A DNA stretch of 64,000 bases from Pseudomonadota bacterium (GTDB lineage Bacteria > Pseudomonadota > Alphaproteobacteria > Acetobacterales > Acetobacteraceae). Within the stretch, counting starts at the first letter, position 1, and every line of letters begins with the position of its first letter. Below are positions 1 to 9,665 of this stretch, one piece after another. The notes beneath the pieces are model-generated. The model was given only the letters and a program-made list of their open reading frames with translations. It was not told the DNA's origin and did not search any database. Where the stretch lies: the NCBI GenBank assembly GCA_021816925.1, contig JAKAWQ010000008.1:1-64000 (forward strand), read 5' to 3'. The position numbers were made by a program, and so were the translations under genes.

Positions 1-123
1 GAGCGCCACTCATTGGCAAATCGGTTTAGTTCAATCCGCCACCTCGTCACCACGCGCCGATTTGCGCAGAGGTGTTGCATTCTGGACCCACCGCGCCAGC
101 GTCACCCTATTTGACGACACGCC

Positions 124-684
124 CTAGAGATCGACTTGCTCGACCGTCGTCACTTCCGGGATGTAGTGGCGGAGCATGTTCTCGATGCCGTGCTTGAGGG
201 TCGCACGTGAGGAGGGGCAGCCGCTGCACGCACCCTGCAGATAGAGCCTAACAACACCCTCGCAGTAGCCGCGGAAGATGATGTCTCCGCCATCGCCAGC
301 GACCGCCGGGCGGACGCGGGTGTCCAGCAGCTCCTTGATCTGCGAGACGATTTCCTCGTCCTCGGGTGCGATCTCATCCTCCGCAAGTGATTCGGCTTGG
401 CCTTCGAGCACGGGGCGGCCGGAGAGGAAGTGCTCCATGATGGCGCCGAGCACCCGCGGTTTCAGCGTCTGCCAGGAGGCGTCGTCGGTCTTCGTGACGG
501 TGATGAAGTCCGCGCCGAGGAAGGCGCGCGCAACGCCGGGAAGCTCGAAGAGGCTGGCGGCGAGTGGGCTCATCGTTGCCGCCTCGGCAGAGGCGAAATC
601 GGCGGTTGAGCTGCCCAGCACCTCGCGGCCGGGCAGGAATTTCAGCGTCGCCGGATTGGGGGTGCCTTCGGTCTCGATGAACAT
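124..684 (-). CDS. NifU/Nfu-type Fe-S cluster scaffold protein
   Basis: This 186-residue protein is a probable Fe-S carrier that delivers clusters to apoproteins in the cytoplasm. Residues 1-90 match the Nfu N-terminal domain, which opens with a TEGTPNPATLKF segment. Residues 110-180 form the NifU-like C-terminal domain, with the cluster-binding CxxC at Cys153 and Cys156 in GACSGCPSS. The reading frame extends 30 codons further upstream, but that part is Arg/Pro-rich and lacks family similarity. The start was therefore set at the ATG preceded by a GGGGAAAGA stretch. It lies 100 bp downstream of rlmN on the same strand, so co-transcription is possible. RlmN itself is a [4Fe-4S] enzyme. Confidence 0.93.
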   Translation of the reverse strand: MFIETEGTPNPATLKFLPGREVLGSSTADFASAEAATMSPLAASLFELPGVARAFLGADFITVTKTDDASWQTLKPRVLGAIMEHFLSGRPVLEGQAESLAEDEIAPEDEEIVSQIKELLDTRVRPAVAGDGGDIIFRGYCEGVVRLYLQGACSGCPSSRATLKHGIENMLRHYIPEVTTVEQVDL

Positions 685-786
685 TCTTTCCCCACTTTCA
701 TCCTTTGCAGCGGAAGAGGGATACCGACGGGTGCGTCGCGGCTCGTAAATCGGGGCTGGCGCGGCCGGGCGCAAGAGGCCGGTGCA

Positions 787-1962
787 TCAGCGGAGTGCCT
801 GCCGGGCGCCGGCCGCCTCGGTGCGGAGCTGACCGCAGGCGGCGAGGATGTCGCGCCCGCGCGGCGTGCGCACGGGAGCGGCGAAGCCGGCTTCGCGCAC
901 GATCGCGGCGAAGCGGGCGAGGCGGCCGGGCGAACTCGGGGCGAAGCGGCTGCCGGGCCAGGGATTGAACGGAATGAGGTTCACCTTGGCCGGAATGCCG
1001 CGAATCAGACGGACGAGTTCGCGCGCTTCGGTGTCGGCGTCGTTCACGCCGGCAAGCATCACGTATTGGAAGGTGATGCGCCGCGCGTTGGAGGCGCCAG
1101 GATAGCGCCGGCAGGCTGCGATCAGCTCGGCGATCGGATATTTGCGGTTGAGCGGAACAAGCTCATCACGCAGCGCATCGGTGACCGCGTGCAGGCTGAC
1201 CGCGAGATTGACGCCGAGCTCGGCACCGCAGCGGTCCATCATCGGCACGACGCCCGAGGTTGAGAGCGTGATGCGTCGGCGGGAGAGCGCGATCCCCTCT
1301 CCGTCCATGGCGATGCGCATGGCCGCCGCGACCGCCTCGTAATTGTAAAGCGGCTCACCCATGCCCATCAGCACGATGTTGGAGAGAAGGCGTGCCCCGC
1401 CGTTCGGGCTCGGCCATTCGCCGTAGGCATCGCGGACCGCCATGAACTGGCCGATGATCTCCGCAGCCGAAAGATTGCGCCGGAGCCGCTGTGTGCCGGT
1501 GTGGCAGAAGCGGCAGGAGAGCGTGCACCCGACCTGGGTGGAAAGACAGACGGCGCCACGCTCCTCCTCGAGATCGGGGATGTAGACCGTCTCCACTTTC
1601 TCGCCGTCACGCAAGCGGAACAGGAACTTGTGCGTGCCATCTCTGCTTTCATCGAGGTTCGCGATCTCAGGTCGGCCGATCGCGCAATGGCTCGCAAGCC
1701 GGCGCTGCAAGGGCCGGGAGAGCGTGCTCATGCGGCCGAAGTCGGTCACGCCCTGGTGGTAGATCCAATGCCAGAGCTGGCGCGCGCGGAAGGCAGCTTC
1801 ACCGAGCGAGGCAAGCTCGAAGGCCAGTTCGGCGCGCGCGAGGCCAGCCAGATCCAGCCGGCCATCGGCAAGCCTTGCTGTGGGCGGCGCGAAGAGGGCA
1901 GCCTTGGCAAGGATCCGCGCGCGGTCCGCCGCACCCGAAAGAGCGGAGGCGGCGGCGCTCAT
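787..1962 (-). CDS. rlmN: 23S rRNA (adenine2503-C2)-methyltransferase RlmN
   Basis: Radical SAM enzyme that methylates C2 of A2503 in 23S rRNA, and in many bacteria A37 of some tRNAs. The radical-SAM cluster ligands are Cys146, Cys150 and Cys153 (motif GCTLSCRFC). Family members use two further cysteines for catalysis, and the matching residues here are Cys139 (GAVCLS) and Cys376 (ILAACGQL). The length of 391 residues is normal. Its start codon overlaps the stop of the upstream IalB-like gene by one base (TAATG), which suggests translational coupling. All expected motifs are present, so the assignment is firm. Confidence 0.97.
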   Translation of the reverse strand: MSAAASALSGAADRARILAKAALFAPPTARLADGRLDLAGLARAELAFELASLGEAAFRARQLWHWIYHQGVTDFGRMSTLSRPLQRRLASHCAIGRPEIANLDESRDGTHKFLFRLRDGEKVETVYIPDLEEERGAVCLSTQVGCTLSCRFCHTGTQRLRRNLSAAEIIGQFMAVRDAYGEWPSPNGGARLLSNIVLMGMGEPLYNYEAVAAAMRIAMDGEGIALSRRRITLSTSGVVPMMDRCGAELGVNLAVSLHAVTDALRDELVPLNRKYPIAELIAACRRYPGASNARRITFQYVMLAGVNDADTEARELVRLIRGIPAKVNLIPFNPWPGSRFAPSSPGRLARFAAIVREAGFAAPVRTPRGRDILAACGQLRTEAAGARQALR

Positions 1963-2471
1963 TACCCGGGGCAGGCCTTCACGATCGCGTCGTAGGCCGC
2001 CGTGAAGCCGCTCAGGCTGAAATCGTCGGTCACCAGCTTGTTGCCGGGGGCCGGGGAACGGGCGATCGCGGTGATGCCGATCTTGAAGGCGTGGACTGCG
2101 GCGGCGCCGTCGCGCGCGAAGGCGGCGTCGCCGGCTGTGTAAAAGGCGAGAACGGTGCTGCCGACGGTCACCGTGGCGTTGGCACCCTTGGCGTAGGGGA
2201 AGCCGGCGGTGAGTGCGGCCTCGTCACGCACGCCCGGCCGTTCGGTGACGCTGAGCAGCACTTGGCCGCGGCCGGCGATTTCTGGTGTAGAGCCGGTCGG
2301 CCGCGTGAAGGCGTAACAGATCTTCTGGCCGCCCTGTTGGTAAGTGGCCGCCGTCCAACTGGCGAAGACGCCTAGCGGCGCCGGATTGCCGGTGGCGGGC
2401 GGTGGCGCGGCGCCGGCCAGGGGGATGAGAGAAACGGCGAAGAGAAGGGAGAGGATCGGGCGGAGGCGCAT
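1962..2471 (-). CDS. Invasion-associated locus B (IalB)-like secreted protein
   Basis: A 169-residue protein with a clear N-terminal signal peptide (MRLRPILSLLFAVSLIPLAGA, cleavage expected near residue 21), so it is periplasmic. The body resembles the IalB family, widespread in Alphaproteobacteria, whose molecular role is not settled. The family-like features seen are the KICYAFTRP segment and the later VTERPGVRDEAALTAGFPY region. The frame opens 12 codons earlier, but the chosen Met directly precedes the signal peptide. The gene is coupled to rlmN by a one-base overlap and is divergent from the methyltransferase that starts at 2550. Confidence 0.8.
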   Translation of the reverse strand: MRLRPILSLLFAVSLIPLAGAAPPPATGNPAPLGVFASWTAATYQQGGQKICYAFTRPTGSTPEIAGRGQVLLSVTERPGVRDEAALTAGFPYAKGANATVTVGSTVLAFYTAGDAAFARDGAAAVHAFKIGITAIARSPAPGNKLVTDDFSLSGFTAAYDAIVKACPG

Positions 2472-2520
2472 GGCGGCTGAGATAAAGCCAGGCGCGGCGG
2501 CAAGCAAGCGGCGGCTTTGT

Positions 2521-2538
2521 GCCCGCCCACGGGCGGGT
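2521..2538. repeat. GC-rich inverted repeat in divergent intergenic space
   Basis: CCCGCCC at 2522-2528 faces GGGCGGG at 2531-2537 with only two bases between. It lies in the 78-bp gap between the divergent ialB-like and methyltransferase genes, just upstream of the latter's start. It could be an operator or a leader hairpin. No U-tract follows, so it is not an obvious terminator. Confidence 0.35.
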
Positions 2539-2549
2539 TATGCCGCACC

Positions 2550-3806
2550 ATGACCGAAGCCGACGCCGATGCGCGCGATGCCGGGCTCGCAGCCCAGTAC
2601 GAGGCTTATCCCTATCCGAGGCGCGATCCGGGAGAAGAACGGCGCCGGCTGGTGGTGGGCAGCCCGAGCCACGTCCGGGAGATCGATTACTGGGTCTACG
2701 GCGCCGCCCGGCCGCGGAGCCGGCCACTCACTGCGCTGATCGCCGGCGGCGGCACAGGTGATGGGACGATCATGCTGGCGCAGCAGCTTGCCGCCGCCGG
2801 GCGGCCGGGACGGGTGACCTATCTCGATCGCTCTGCGGCGGCGGGAGCGATTGCGCGGGCGCGGTCGGAGGCGCGCGGGCTCGCGAATATCGACTGGTAT
2901 CGCGGCTCGCTCCTCGATCTCCCGGGGAGTGGTCTCGGGCCGTTCGACTACATCGATTGCTGCGGCGTGCTGCACCATCTGGCGGATCCCGAAGTCGGGT
3001 TGGCGGCTCTGATTTCCGTGCTGGCACCGGAGGGCGGGCTTGGAGTGATGGTCTATGCGCCGTACGGTCGAACGGGCGTGGGGATGCTGCAGGAGGCGCT
3101 CAGGCTCCTGGCGCCGCTAGAGGAAGCGCCGGCGGAGCGGCTGGCGGTGGCCAAGCGCGTGCTCAGGCACCTGCCCGAGAGTGCGTGGCTCAGGCGCAAC
3201 CCTTTCGTCGGTGACCACCTGGAGGGCGGTGATGCCGGGATCTACGACCTTTTGCTGAATCCGCGCGAGCGGAGCTTCACCGTTCCGGAGTTCGCGGCGA
3301 TGCTGGATCGGGCCGGCCTGCGCATCACGGCGTTGATAGAGCCGATGCGCTACGACCCGGCGACTTGGCTTCCAGATCCGAGACTTCGCGCGCTCGCCGA
3401 GGCGCTGGATGGGGTGGCGAAGGCAACGTTCGCCGAGGCGCTGACCGGCAACATGGGCACGCATATCGCGTATGCCGTGCGCAAGGAGCATCCTGTCACA
3501 CTGCCCGACCCGATGGACCCGGCCGCGATCCCGGTGATGCGGGAGATGCCGGGGGCGGAGCTTGCGAAGCACATCCGCCCCGACGGTACGATTTCGTTCC
3601 TGTTCGATGGGCTGCGCGCGGTGGTGCCGGTGCCGGGGCTCGCAGCGGCGATCCTGACGCTCATCGACGGGCGGCGGAGCGTGGCCCAGATCGGCGCCGT
3701 GCTCGCCGGGCGAGGCATCGGCGAGGCGGCGTTCCGGCGCGCCTGGCGGGCGAGCTTCGCCGCGTTCTCCGGTCTCAACAGGGTGCTGCTGGCCGCGCCG
3801 GAGTAA
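2550..3806 (+). CDS. Class I SAM-dependent methyltransferase with C-terminal extension
   Basis: A 418-residue cytoplasmic protein. An N-terminal [10 protein letters not shown] element (about residues 18-27) is typical of a subgroup of large methyltransferases. It is followed by the SAM-binding loop [11 protein letters not shown] (about residues 63-73) and an acidic second motif in [19 protein letters not shown] segment around residues 135-145 matches motif IV-type sequence. The C-terminal third, from about residue 325, resembles a small winged-helix-like module found in this subgroup ([11 protein letters not shown]...[11 protein letters not shown]). The substrate is unknown. The gene stands alone on the plus strand and is divergent from the ialB-like gene. 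Confidence 0.8.
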   Translation: MTEADADARDAGLAAQYEAYPYPRRDPGEERRRLVVGSPSHVREIDYWVYGAARPRSRPLTALIAGGGTGDGTIMLAQQLAAAGRPGRVTYLDRSAAAGAIARARSEARGLANIDWYRGSLLDLPGSGLGPFDYIDCCGVLHHLADPEVGLAALISVLAPEGGLGVMVYAPYGRTGVGMLQEALRLLAPLEEAPAERLAVAKRVLRHLPESAWLRRNPFVGDHLEGGDAGIYDLLLNPRERSFTVPEFAAMLDRAGLRITALIEPMRYDPATWLPDPRLRALAEALDGVAKATFAEALTGNMGTHIAYAVRKEHPVTLPDPMDPAAIPVMREMPGAELAKHIRPDGTISFLFDGLRAVVPVPGLAAAILTLIDGRRSVAQIGAVLAGRGIGEAAFRRAWRASFAAFSGLNRVLLAAPE

Positions 3807-3871
3807 TCGCGGAAGCTGCAGCGAAGCGGCGCCGTTTCGGGCGGCGAGGCCAGGCAGGCGCCGCCGCCGGG

Positions 3872-4201
3872 TCAGGTTTCAGGTTCGTCCCCACCGGTGC
3901 CGACCTCGATATCGGAACCGATGGCATCGGGATCGTCTCCCAGGTCGGAGGTGTCCTCAATGACGTCCTCCTCCGCACCCTCGGCGGGCTCCTCGATCTC
4001 GAGGCTAGCCTCCTCGGGCACGGGCACCGGCTTCTTCACCCGCCGGTCCTCGGGCGGGCCGGGCGGGCGGCGCAGCCGGGGCTGCTCGGCCGGTTGCTCG
4101 GTGTGGCATTTTGGGCAGAGCGCCGGCGAGCGGCCGAGATCATAGAAACGCGCACCGCAGGCCACACAGATGCGCTTGTTGCCGAGTTCGGGCTTCACCA
4201 T
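3872..4201 (-). CDS. TIGR02300-type zinc-ribbon protein
   Basis: A 109-residue protein that starts with [10 protein letters not shown] and carries two CxxC pairs, CVAC and CPKC, separated by a FYDLGRSPA stretch: a small zinc ribbon. The remainder is a low-complexity acidic tail rich in Glu, Asp and Pro. This matches the conserved alphaproteobacterial TIGR02300 family, whose function is unknown. It is divergent from aroA across 99 bp, a familiar arrangement in this class. Expression control may be shared through that short intergenic region, which is an inference. Confidence 0.88.
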   Translation of the reverse strand: MVKPELGNKRICVACGARFYDLGRSPALCPKCHTEQPAEQPRLRRPPGPPEDRRVKKPVPVPEEASLEIEEPAEGAEEDVIEDTSDLGDDPDAIGSDIEVGTGGDEPET

Positions 4202-4300
4202 TGGTCAACGAGTCTCGTCCAGGGAACGGAGCGGCGCCTTGCCACCGGCAAGCCGGCCTGTCAAATCTGCGTAACGGATCGACAGAGTTTTTTCGCCGCG

Positions 4301-5641
4301 ATGGACACCGCTCTCCGAGGCTCCCTGAAGGCGACCCGCCCGCCTGGGCCGCTCGGCGGCACACTCACTATCCCCGGCGACAAGTCGATCAGTCATCGCG
4401 CACTGATGTTCGGCGCGCTGGCGGTGGGCGAGACGGAGATCCGTGGCCTGCTCGAGGGCGAGGACGTTCTGGCAACGGCGGCAGCGATGCGGGCGCTGGG
4501 CGCCGAGGTGGCGCGCGAGGAGGGCGGCATCTGGCACGTTTCCGGGCGCGGTGTAGGTTGTCTGATCGAGCCCGCGGACGTGCTCAACATAGGCAATTCT
4601 GGCACGGCGGCGCGGCTGATTTCCGGGATTCTCGCCAGCCACCCGATCTTCTCCGTGCTGACCGGGGATGCGAGCCTCCGGGCGCGGCCGATGCGGCGGG
4701 TGATCGAGCCGCTCAGCGCTTGCGGGGCACGCTTCACCGCGCGGGCCGGCAGCCTCTTGCCGATGGCGATCGAGGGGACGGCGGACGCGCTGCCGCTCTC
4801 CTACCGGCTGCCGGTCGCCTCGGCGCAGGTGAAATCGGCGGTGTTGCTGGCCGGGTTGAATGCGCGGGGCACTACCGAGGTGGACGAGCCGGTGGCGACG
4901 CGTAACCACACCGAGAACATGCTCCGGCATTTCGGCGCCGAGGTGAGCGTAGAGGCGGCCGGGGCGGGACGGTTGATTCGTCTGACCGGCCAACCGGAAC
5001 TCCGGGCGGCGGACGTGAGGGTGCCTGGCGATCCCTCTTCGGCCGCGTTTCCGCTGGTGGCCGCACTGCTGGTGCCGGGCTCGCACCTGCGGCTCGAAGG
5101 AGTTGGAATCAATCCGTTGCGGACAGGATTTCTGGTGACGCTTGAAGAGATGGGGGCGGCAATCTCGATCGAGAACCGCAGGACCGAAAGCGGCGAGCCG
5201 GTGGGCGATCTCGTGATACTGCACGGGCCGCTCCGCGCGGTAGATGTGCCGGCAGAGCGGGCGCCGACCATGATCGACGAATATCCGATCCTGGCGGTGG
5301 CAGCTTCGTTTGCCTGCGGCACGACACGAATGCGCGGGCTCGGCGAGCTCAGGGTGAAGGAGAGCGACCGGCTGGCAGCGAGTGCCCGGCTCCTCGGTGC
5401 CAACGGTGTCGTGGTGGAGATCCAGGGCGACGATCTTCTGGTGCATGGTACCGGCCGGCCGCCCGGAGGCGGCGCGCGCGTTGCGACCGAGATGGACCAC
5501 CGCATTGCGATGAGCGCGCTGGTCCTGGGGCTAGCGAGCGCGGAGCCGGTGGCGGTGGATGAGGCGCGCTTCATCGACACAAGTTTTCCGGGATTTGCCG
5601 CCCTGATGGAGGCGGCCGGAGCCCGCTTCGAGCCGGCGTGA
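4301..5641 (+). CDS. aroA: 3-phosphoshikimate 1-carboxyvinyltransferase (EPSP synthase)
   Basis: Catalyses the shikimate-pathway step joining phosphoenolpyruvate to shikimate-3-phosphate, in the cytoplasm. The 446-residue length is standard. Diagnostic elements are GDKSISHR near residue 28 (substrate and PEP binding), GNSGTAARL near residue 100, [10 protein letters not shown] near residue 130, and the C-terminal LRVKESDR and MDHRIAMSA segments. The chosen ATG lies 99 bp from the divergent TIGR02300 gene. The stop overlaps the cmk GTG start by four bases (GTGA), so the two are translationally coupled. The gene order aroA-cmk-rpsA is conserved in many Proteobacteria. Confidence 0.98.
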   Translation: MDTALRGSLKATRPPGPLGGTLTIPGDKSISHRALMFGALAVGETEIRGLLEGEDVLATAAAMRALGAEVAREEGGIWHVSGRGVGCLIEPADVLNIGNSGTAARLISGILASHPIFSVLTGDASLRARPMRRVIEPLSACGARFTARAGSLLPMAIEGTADALPLSYRLPVASAQVKSAVLLAGLNARGTTEVDEPVATRNHTENMLRHFGAEVSVEAAGAGRLIRLTGQPELRAADVRVPGDPSSAAFPLVAALLVPGSHLRLEGVGINPLRTGFLVTLEEMGAAISIENRRTESGEPVGDLVILHGPLRAVDVPAERAPTMIDEYPILAVAASFACGTTRMRGLGELRVKESDRLAASARLLGANGVVVEIQGDDLLVHGTGRPPGGGARVATEMDHRIAMSALVLGLASAEPVAVDEARFIDTSFPGFAALMEAAGARFEPA

Positions 5642-6294
5642 GCCATCCCGAGGCCAAGGCCAGGTTGGTCATCGCGATCGACGGCCCGGCGGCCGCCGGC
5701 AAGGGCACGCTGGCGCGGCGCCTTGCCCAGCATTTCGGGTTGCCGCATCTCGATACTGGTCTTCTTTACCGGGCGGTGGCGCGGCGAATGCTGGACCGCG
5801 GGGAGGAGCCGGCGGACGGGCGGGCGGCCGAGCGGGCGGCGAGGTTGTTAGATCCGGCAGAGGTCGGGCGCGGCGATCTCAGGACACCGGAAGTGGACCG
5901 TGCGGCGAGCATCGTTGCCGCGGAACCGGCCGTCCGGGCGGCGCTCCGTTCGTTCCAGCGGGAGTTCGCGCTAGCGCGGGGCGCGGTGGTGGACGGGCGC
6001 GACATCGGCACGGTGATATTCCCCGACGCGCCGGTGAAGCTCTTCGTCACGGCGAGCGCGGCGGTGCGGGCGGAGCGGCGCTGGCGGGAACTCGCGGATC
6101 GGGGGATTGCCGTCGAGCCGGCGGCGGTCGCGGTGGAGATCGCCGAGCGCGACGCGCAGGACAGGCACCGCCCGGTCGGGCCACTCATCGAGGCTGCGGA
6201 AGCAGTCAGGATCGACACCACCGATCTGGACCCCGAGGCGGCCTTTGCCGCCGCGCTCGAAGCGGTGCAGGCGCGCATCGGTGCGTCGGCGTGA
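5638..6294 (+). CDS. cmk: (d)CMP kinase
   Basis: Phosphorylates CMP and dCMP to the diphosphates for nucleic-acid synthesis. The 218-residue protein has the P-loop [11 protein letters not shown] at residues 14-24 in the cytidylate-kinase form. It also has LDTGLLYRA (nucleoside-binding region), the [13 protein letters not shown] segment and the lid RDAQDRHR. It begins with GTG inside the end of aroA. About 300 bp separate its stop from rpsA, leaving room for a separate rpsA promoter. Confidence 0.97.
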   Translation: MSHPEAKARLVIAIDGPAAAGKGTLARRLAQHFGLPHLDTGLLYRAVARRMLDRGEEPADGRAAERAARLLDPAEVGRGDLRTPEVDRAASIVAAEPAVRAALRSFQREFALARGAVVDGRDIGTVIFPDAPVKLFVTASAAVRAERRWRELADRGIAVEPAAVAVEIAERDAQDRHRPVGPLIEAAEAVRIDTTDLDPEAAFAAALEAVQARIGASA

Positions 6295-6326
6295 GCAGGC
6301 GCCGGAGGAGCTCAGCTCCGTGATCT

Positions 6327-6379
6327 CCCTTGGAGGTTTCCCTTGGAGGTTTCCTAAGGGGGGATTCCGTTGGCGGTTT
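6327..6379 (+). repeat. 13-bp tandem duplication upstream of rpsA
   Basis: CCCTTGGAGGTTT occurs at 6327-6339 and again immediately at 6340-6352. A degenerate third copy, CCGTTGGCGGTTT, lies at 6367-6379. The repeat sits in the 298-bp leader between cmk and rpsA. Role unknown. It could form part of the rpsA leader region or be slippage-derived. Confidence 0.6.
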
Positions 6380-6382
6380 CCC

Positions 6383-6410
6383 TTGACTTGCGGGGCTTTG
6401 CGCGTATCTC
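6383..6410 (+). promoter_or_regulatory. Candidate sigma-70-type promoter for rpsA
   Basis: TTGACT at 6383-6388 is a good -35 element. TATCTC at 6405-6410 is a weak -10 after a 16-base spacer. It sits about 180 bases upstream of the rpsA start, in the only sizeable gap of the block. The -10 match is poor, so this is tentative. Confidence 0.35.
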
Positions 6411-6592
6411 TGCCGCCATCCGCGCAGATCCGTCCGCGCGGGCGAGACGCAGGGGCTCCCCCCGCATCCCAGATCGTCAACCCGGCCTGTGCCTCGTTGC
6501 AATCCGGCAGAGGCTAGTCGTGTTCCGAATTAAGCGCGGAACGCGCAAACACGCGGGCCATTGCCGGCCCGAACGAGGACGACACCGAAACG

Positions 6593-8344
6593 ATGCCATC
6601 CGCCACCGCGACCGTCCCCACTGAACGCGCGCGCCCGGGGACCGCGCCGCCAGAAAGGGACAGTTTCGCCGCGTTGCTCGACGAAACCTTGGGCCGCGAC
6701 AGCGGTTTCGAGGGTTCGGTCGTCACCGGGCGCATCGTGCGGCTCACCGACGAATACGCCATCGTCGATGTGGGATTGAAGAGCGAAGGACGGGTGCTGC
6801 TCAAGGAATTCGCCTCACCGGGAGGCAAGTCCGAGGTACAGCCGGGCGACGTGGTCGAACTCTATGTCGAGCGCTACGAAGACCGGGACGGATCGATCGT
6901 GCTCTCACGCGAGAAGGCGCGGCGCGAGGAGGCCTGGACCAACCTCGAGAAGGCGTTCGAAGCCAACCAGCGAGTGAACGGTACAATCTATGGCCGCGTC
7001 AAGGGCGGCTTCACGGTCGATCTCGGCGGCGCGGTTGCCTTCCTGCCCGGAAGCCAGGTGGACATCCGCCCGGTGCGCGACGTGACTCCTCTGATGGGCA
7101 CGCCGCAGCCGTTCCAAATTCTCAAGATGGATCGAGCGCGCGGCAATATCGTGGTCTCGCGCCGGGCCGTGCTCGAGGAGACGCGGGCGGAGCAGCGGAG
7201 CGAGTTGATCCAGGGGCTGAAGGAAGGGCAGATCCTGGACGGTGTCGTGAAGAACGTCACGGATTATGGCGCCTTCGTCGATCTCGGCGGCGTCGATGGC
7301 CTGCTGCATGTGACGGACATTGCCTGGCGGCGCATCAATCATCCCTCGGAAGCGCTGACGATCGGCCAGCCGGTGCGGGTGCAGGTGATCCGGTTCAACC
7401 CGGAGACACAGCGCATCAGCCTCGGCATGAAGCAACTCGAGGCAGATCCGTGGGAGGGAGTGGCGGCCAAATACCCGCCCGGTGCCAAGTTCACCGGCCG
7501 GGTGACCAACATCACGGATTATGGCGCCTTCGTCGAGCTCGAGCCCGGGGTCGAGGGGCTGGTCCATGTCTCCGAGATGTCATGGACGAAGAAGAACGTG
7601 CACCCCGGCAAGATCGTCTCCACCAGCCAGGAGGTGGAGGTGATGGTGCTGGACGTGGATGGGGCGAAGCGGCGCATCTCGCTTGGCCTCAAGCAAGTGA
7701 GCCAGAATCCCTGGGAAGTGTTCCTGGAGGCGCATCCGGTCGGTTCGACCGTCGAAGGGGAGGTGCGCAACATCACCGAGTTTGGGCTCTTCATCGGGGT
7801 GACGCCGGATCTCGACGGCATGGTGCATCTTTCCGATATCTCCTGGGACGATCCGGGCGAGCTTGCCATCACTCGCTTCAACAAGGGTGACACTGTGAAG
7901 GCGAAGGTGCTGGACGTGGATGTCGAGAAAGAGCGCATCAGCCTCGGCATCAAGCAGCTTCGCGATGATCCGGCGGCGGGGGCGCTGGAGCGCGTGCACA
8001 AGGGGGATATCGTGACCTGCGTGGTCACGGCGGTGCAGTCGAACGGCATCGAGGTCTCGGTGGAGGATGTGCTGACAGGCTTCATCCGCCGCGCCGAACT
8101 CGCGCGCGACAAGGCCGAGAACCGGCCGGACCGCTTCGCCGTGGGAGAGAAGGTCGATGCCAAGGTGGTTTCGATCGACCGGGCGGCGCGCCGGCTCACG
8201 CTCACGATCAAGGGCAAAGAGATGGACGAGGAGAAGCAGGCGATGGCCGACTTCGGCTCCTCCGACTCCGGCGCCTCGCTCGGCGATATCCTGGGAGCGG
8301 CGATTCGCCGGCGCAACCAGCAGGCCGAGCAGGAAAACAAATAG
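6593..8344 (+). CDS. rpsA: 30S ribosomal protein S1
   Basis: RNA-binding ribosomal protein that helps the 30S subunit capture and unfold mRNA. The 583-residue protein contains consecutive S1 (OB-fold) repeats. They are recognisable by recurring segments such as VTDYGAFVDLGGVDGLLHVTDI, ITDYGAFVELEPGVEGLVHVSEMSW and ITEFGLFIGVTPDLDGMVHLSDISW. Six domains are expected and the length is consistent. The N-terminus has a roughly 35-residue leader before the first domain. It lies downstream of cmk in the conserved block and is followed 24 bp later by sppA. Confidence 0.97.
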   Translation: MPSATATVPTERARPGTAPPERDSFAALLDETLGRDSGFEGSVVTGRIVRLTDEYAIVDVGLKSEGRVLLKEFASPGGKSEVQPGDVVELYVERYEDRDGSIVLSREKARREEAWTNLEKAFEANQRVNGTIYGRVKGGFTVDLGGAVAFLPGSQVDIRPVRDVTPLMGTPQPFQILKMDRARGNIVVSRRAVLEETRAEQRSELIQGLKEGQILDGVVKNVTDYGAFVDLGGVDGLLHVTDIAWRRINHPSEALTIGQPVRVQVIRFNPETQRISLGMKQLEADPWEGVAAKYPPGAKFTGRVTNITDYGAFVELEPGVEGLVHVSEMSWTKKNVHPGKIVSTSQEVEVMVLDVDGAKRRISLGLKQVSQNPWEVFLEAHPVGSTVEGEVRNITEFGLFIGVTPDLDGMVHLSDISWDDPGELAITRFNKGDTVKAKVLDVDVEKERISLGIKQLRDDPAAGALERVHKGDIVTCVVTAVQSNGIEVSVEDVLTGFIRRAELARDKAENRPDRFAVGEKVDAKVVSIDRAARRLTLTIKGKEMDEEKQAMADFGSSDSGASLGDILGAAIRRRNQQAEQENK

Positions 8345-8368
8345 CCATACCGACCGGTCGCCGGCGGC

Positions 8369-9295
8369 ATGAGCGCAGAGATCGACCTCCTGCTCGATCG
8401 CCGGCGGCTGAAGCGTCACCTGATTGCCTGGCGCGTGGTGGCGGTGCTGGCGCTTGCCGCGGCGGTGTTGCTGGCGATTGGCCGAAGCGGAATTGCGGTT
8501 TGGCCGGGCGAAGGCCCACACGTTGCGGTGCTCAGCGTGAACGGCATCATCACCGACGATCCGGCGCGGGACGCCGCAGTGGAGCGGCTGGCGCAGGAAC
8601 CCGCGGTGAAAGCACTGGTCGTTGCGATCGACAGCCCCGGTGGCAGCGTCGCCGGAGGCGAGGCGCTGCACGATGCGATCGCGCGCGTGGCGGCGACGAA
8701 GCCGGTGGTGGCGGTGATGGGACCCGTTGCCGCTTCGGCCGGCTACATGATTGCCGTGCCGGCCGCGCGCATCTTCGCGCGCCAGGGCACGCTCACCGGG
8801 TCGATCGGCGTCTTGCTGCAGGCGGGCGAGATTTCAGGGCTTCTGAAAAAGCTCGGCGTCACCCCGGAAACGGTCGTCTCGGGACCGCTCAAGGATCAGC
8901 CCAGCCTGACGGCGCCGATCTCCCCGGCCGGGCGAGCGGTGTTGCAGGGGATCGTGGACAATCTCTACGGGCAGTTCGTGGCGATGGTGGCGGCGGGCTG
9001 GCATATGAGCGTCGATGCGGTGAAGGCGCTGGCCGACGGGCGCCCCTATACCGGGCAGCAGGCGCTCAAGCTCGGGCTGATCGATGCCATCGGCGGCATG
9101 GGAAGCGCACGCGCCTGGCTCGCCAGCGCCAAGGGCGTGCCGGAGAGCCTGCCGGAAAGGCCGGTTGCGCGTCCGGGCCTTGGCTGGCCCAGTCTTGGGA
9201 GCGTGTTCGGAGGATTATTGAAAATCTTTCTATCACAACGGGTTAATCTTGACGGAGCCTGGGCCCTCTGGCAGCCTGCGGAACAATTGCGGTAG
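8369..9295 (+). CDS. sppA: Signal peptide peptidase SppA, short form
   Basis: Membrane-anchored serine protease that degrades cleaved signal peptides. One transmembrane segment lies at about residues 20-38, with the catalytic domain in the periplasm. The Ser/Lys dyad is visible as Ser123 in VAASAGYMIA and Lys175 in SGPLKDQPS. The SPGGSVAGGE loop at residues 89-98 is also typical. At 308 residues it is the short SppA form rather than the 67-kDa double-domain enzyme. The gene lies between rpsA and ihfB, which fits alphaproteobacterial gene order. Confidence 0.94.
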   Translation: MSAEIDLLLDRRRLKRHLIAWRVVAVLALAAAVLLAIGRSGIAVWPGEGPHVAVLSVNGIITDDPARDAAVERLAQEPAVKALVVAIDSPGGSVAGGEALHDAIARVAATKPVVAVMGPVAASAGYMIAVPAARIFARQGTLTGSIGVLLQAGEISGLLKKLGVTPETVVSGPLKDQPSLTAPISPAGRAVLQGIVDNLYGQFVAMVAAGWHMSVDAVKALADGRPYTGQQALKLGLIDAIGGMGSARAWLASAKGVPESLPERPVARPGLGWPSLGSVFGGLLKIFLSQRVNLDGAWALWQPAEQLR

Positions 9296-9325
9296 CGCTA
9301 GAGATTCCCCTGCGGAGGGGGGCTG

Positions 9326-9646
9326 ATGACCAAGTCCGAGCTGATTGCCGAACTTGCGGCGGCCAACCCGCATCTGCTCGCACGCGATGCCGAGCTGATT
9401 GTGGCGACTATTTTCGAGGAGATCGTTGCGGCGCTGGCCAACGGCCATCGGGTGGAGCTGCGCGGCTTCGGTGCCTTCACGGTGAAGCGGCGCAATGCGC
9501 GGACCGGGCGCAATCCGCGCACCGGGGAGGCGGTGGCGGTGGAGGAGAAATTCGTTCCCTTCTTCAAGGCCGGCAAGGAGTTGCGTGAGAAGGTGAATCG
9601 GGGCCGCCCGGCCGGCCGCCCGGCCGCGAACCGGGCGAGAGGCTGA
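9326..9646 (+). CDS. ihfB: Integration host factor subunit beta
   Basis: DNA-bending nucleoid protein of the HU/IHF family that works as a heterodimer with IHF-alpha. The 106-residue protein has the helical N-terminus, the [10 protein letters not shown] element, and the DNA-intercalating arm tip as GRNPRTGE near residues 60-67. Relative to the usual 95 residues there is a short Arg/Pro/Ala tail after residue 93. A strong GGAGGGG ribosome-binding site lies just upstream. Its position between sppA and a lapA-type gene is the normal context for ihfB (himD). Confidence 0.96.
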   Translation: MTKSELIAELAAANPHLLARDAELIVATIFEEIVAALANGHRVELRGFGAFTVKRRNARTGRNPRTGEAVAVEEKFVPFFKAGKELREKVNRGRPAGRPAANRARG

Positions 9647-9665
9647 GGGGACGGCCGGGGGTCGA

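Noticed and set aside
2521-2538. Inverted repeat considered as an intrinsic terminator.
   Set aside because: Two-base loop and no T-run; it lies between divergent genes, where no terminator is needed.
3365-5641. A very long plus-strand frame (758 codons) covering the aroA region.
   Set aside because: Only the part from 4301 is AroA. The upstream part overlaps two better genes in other frames and has no family similarity.
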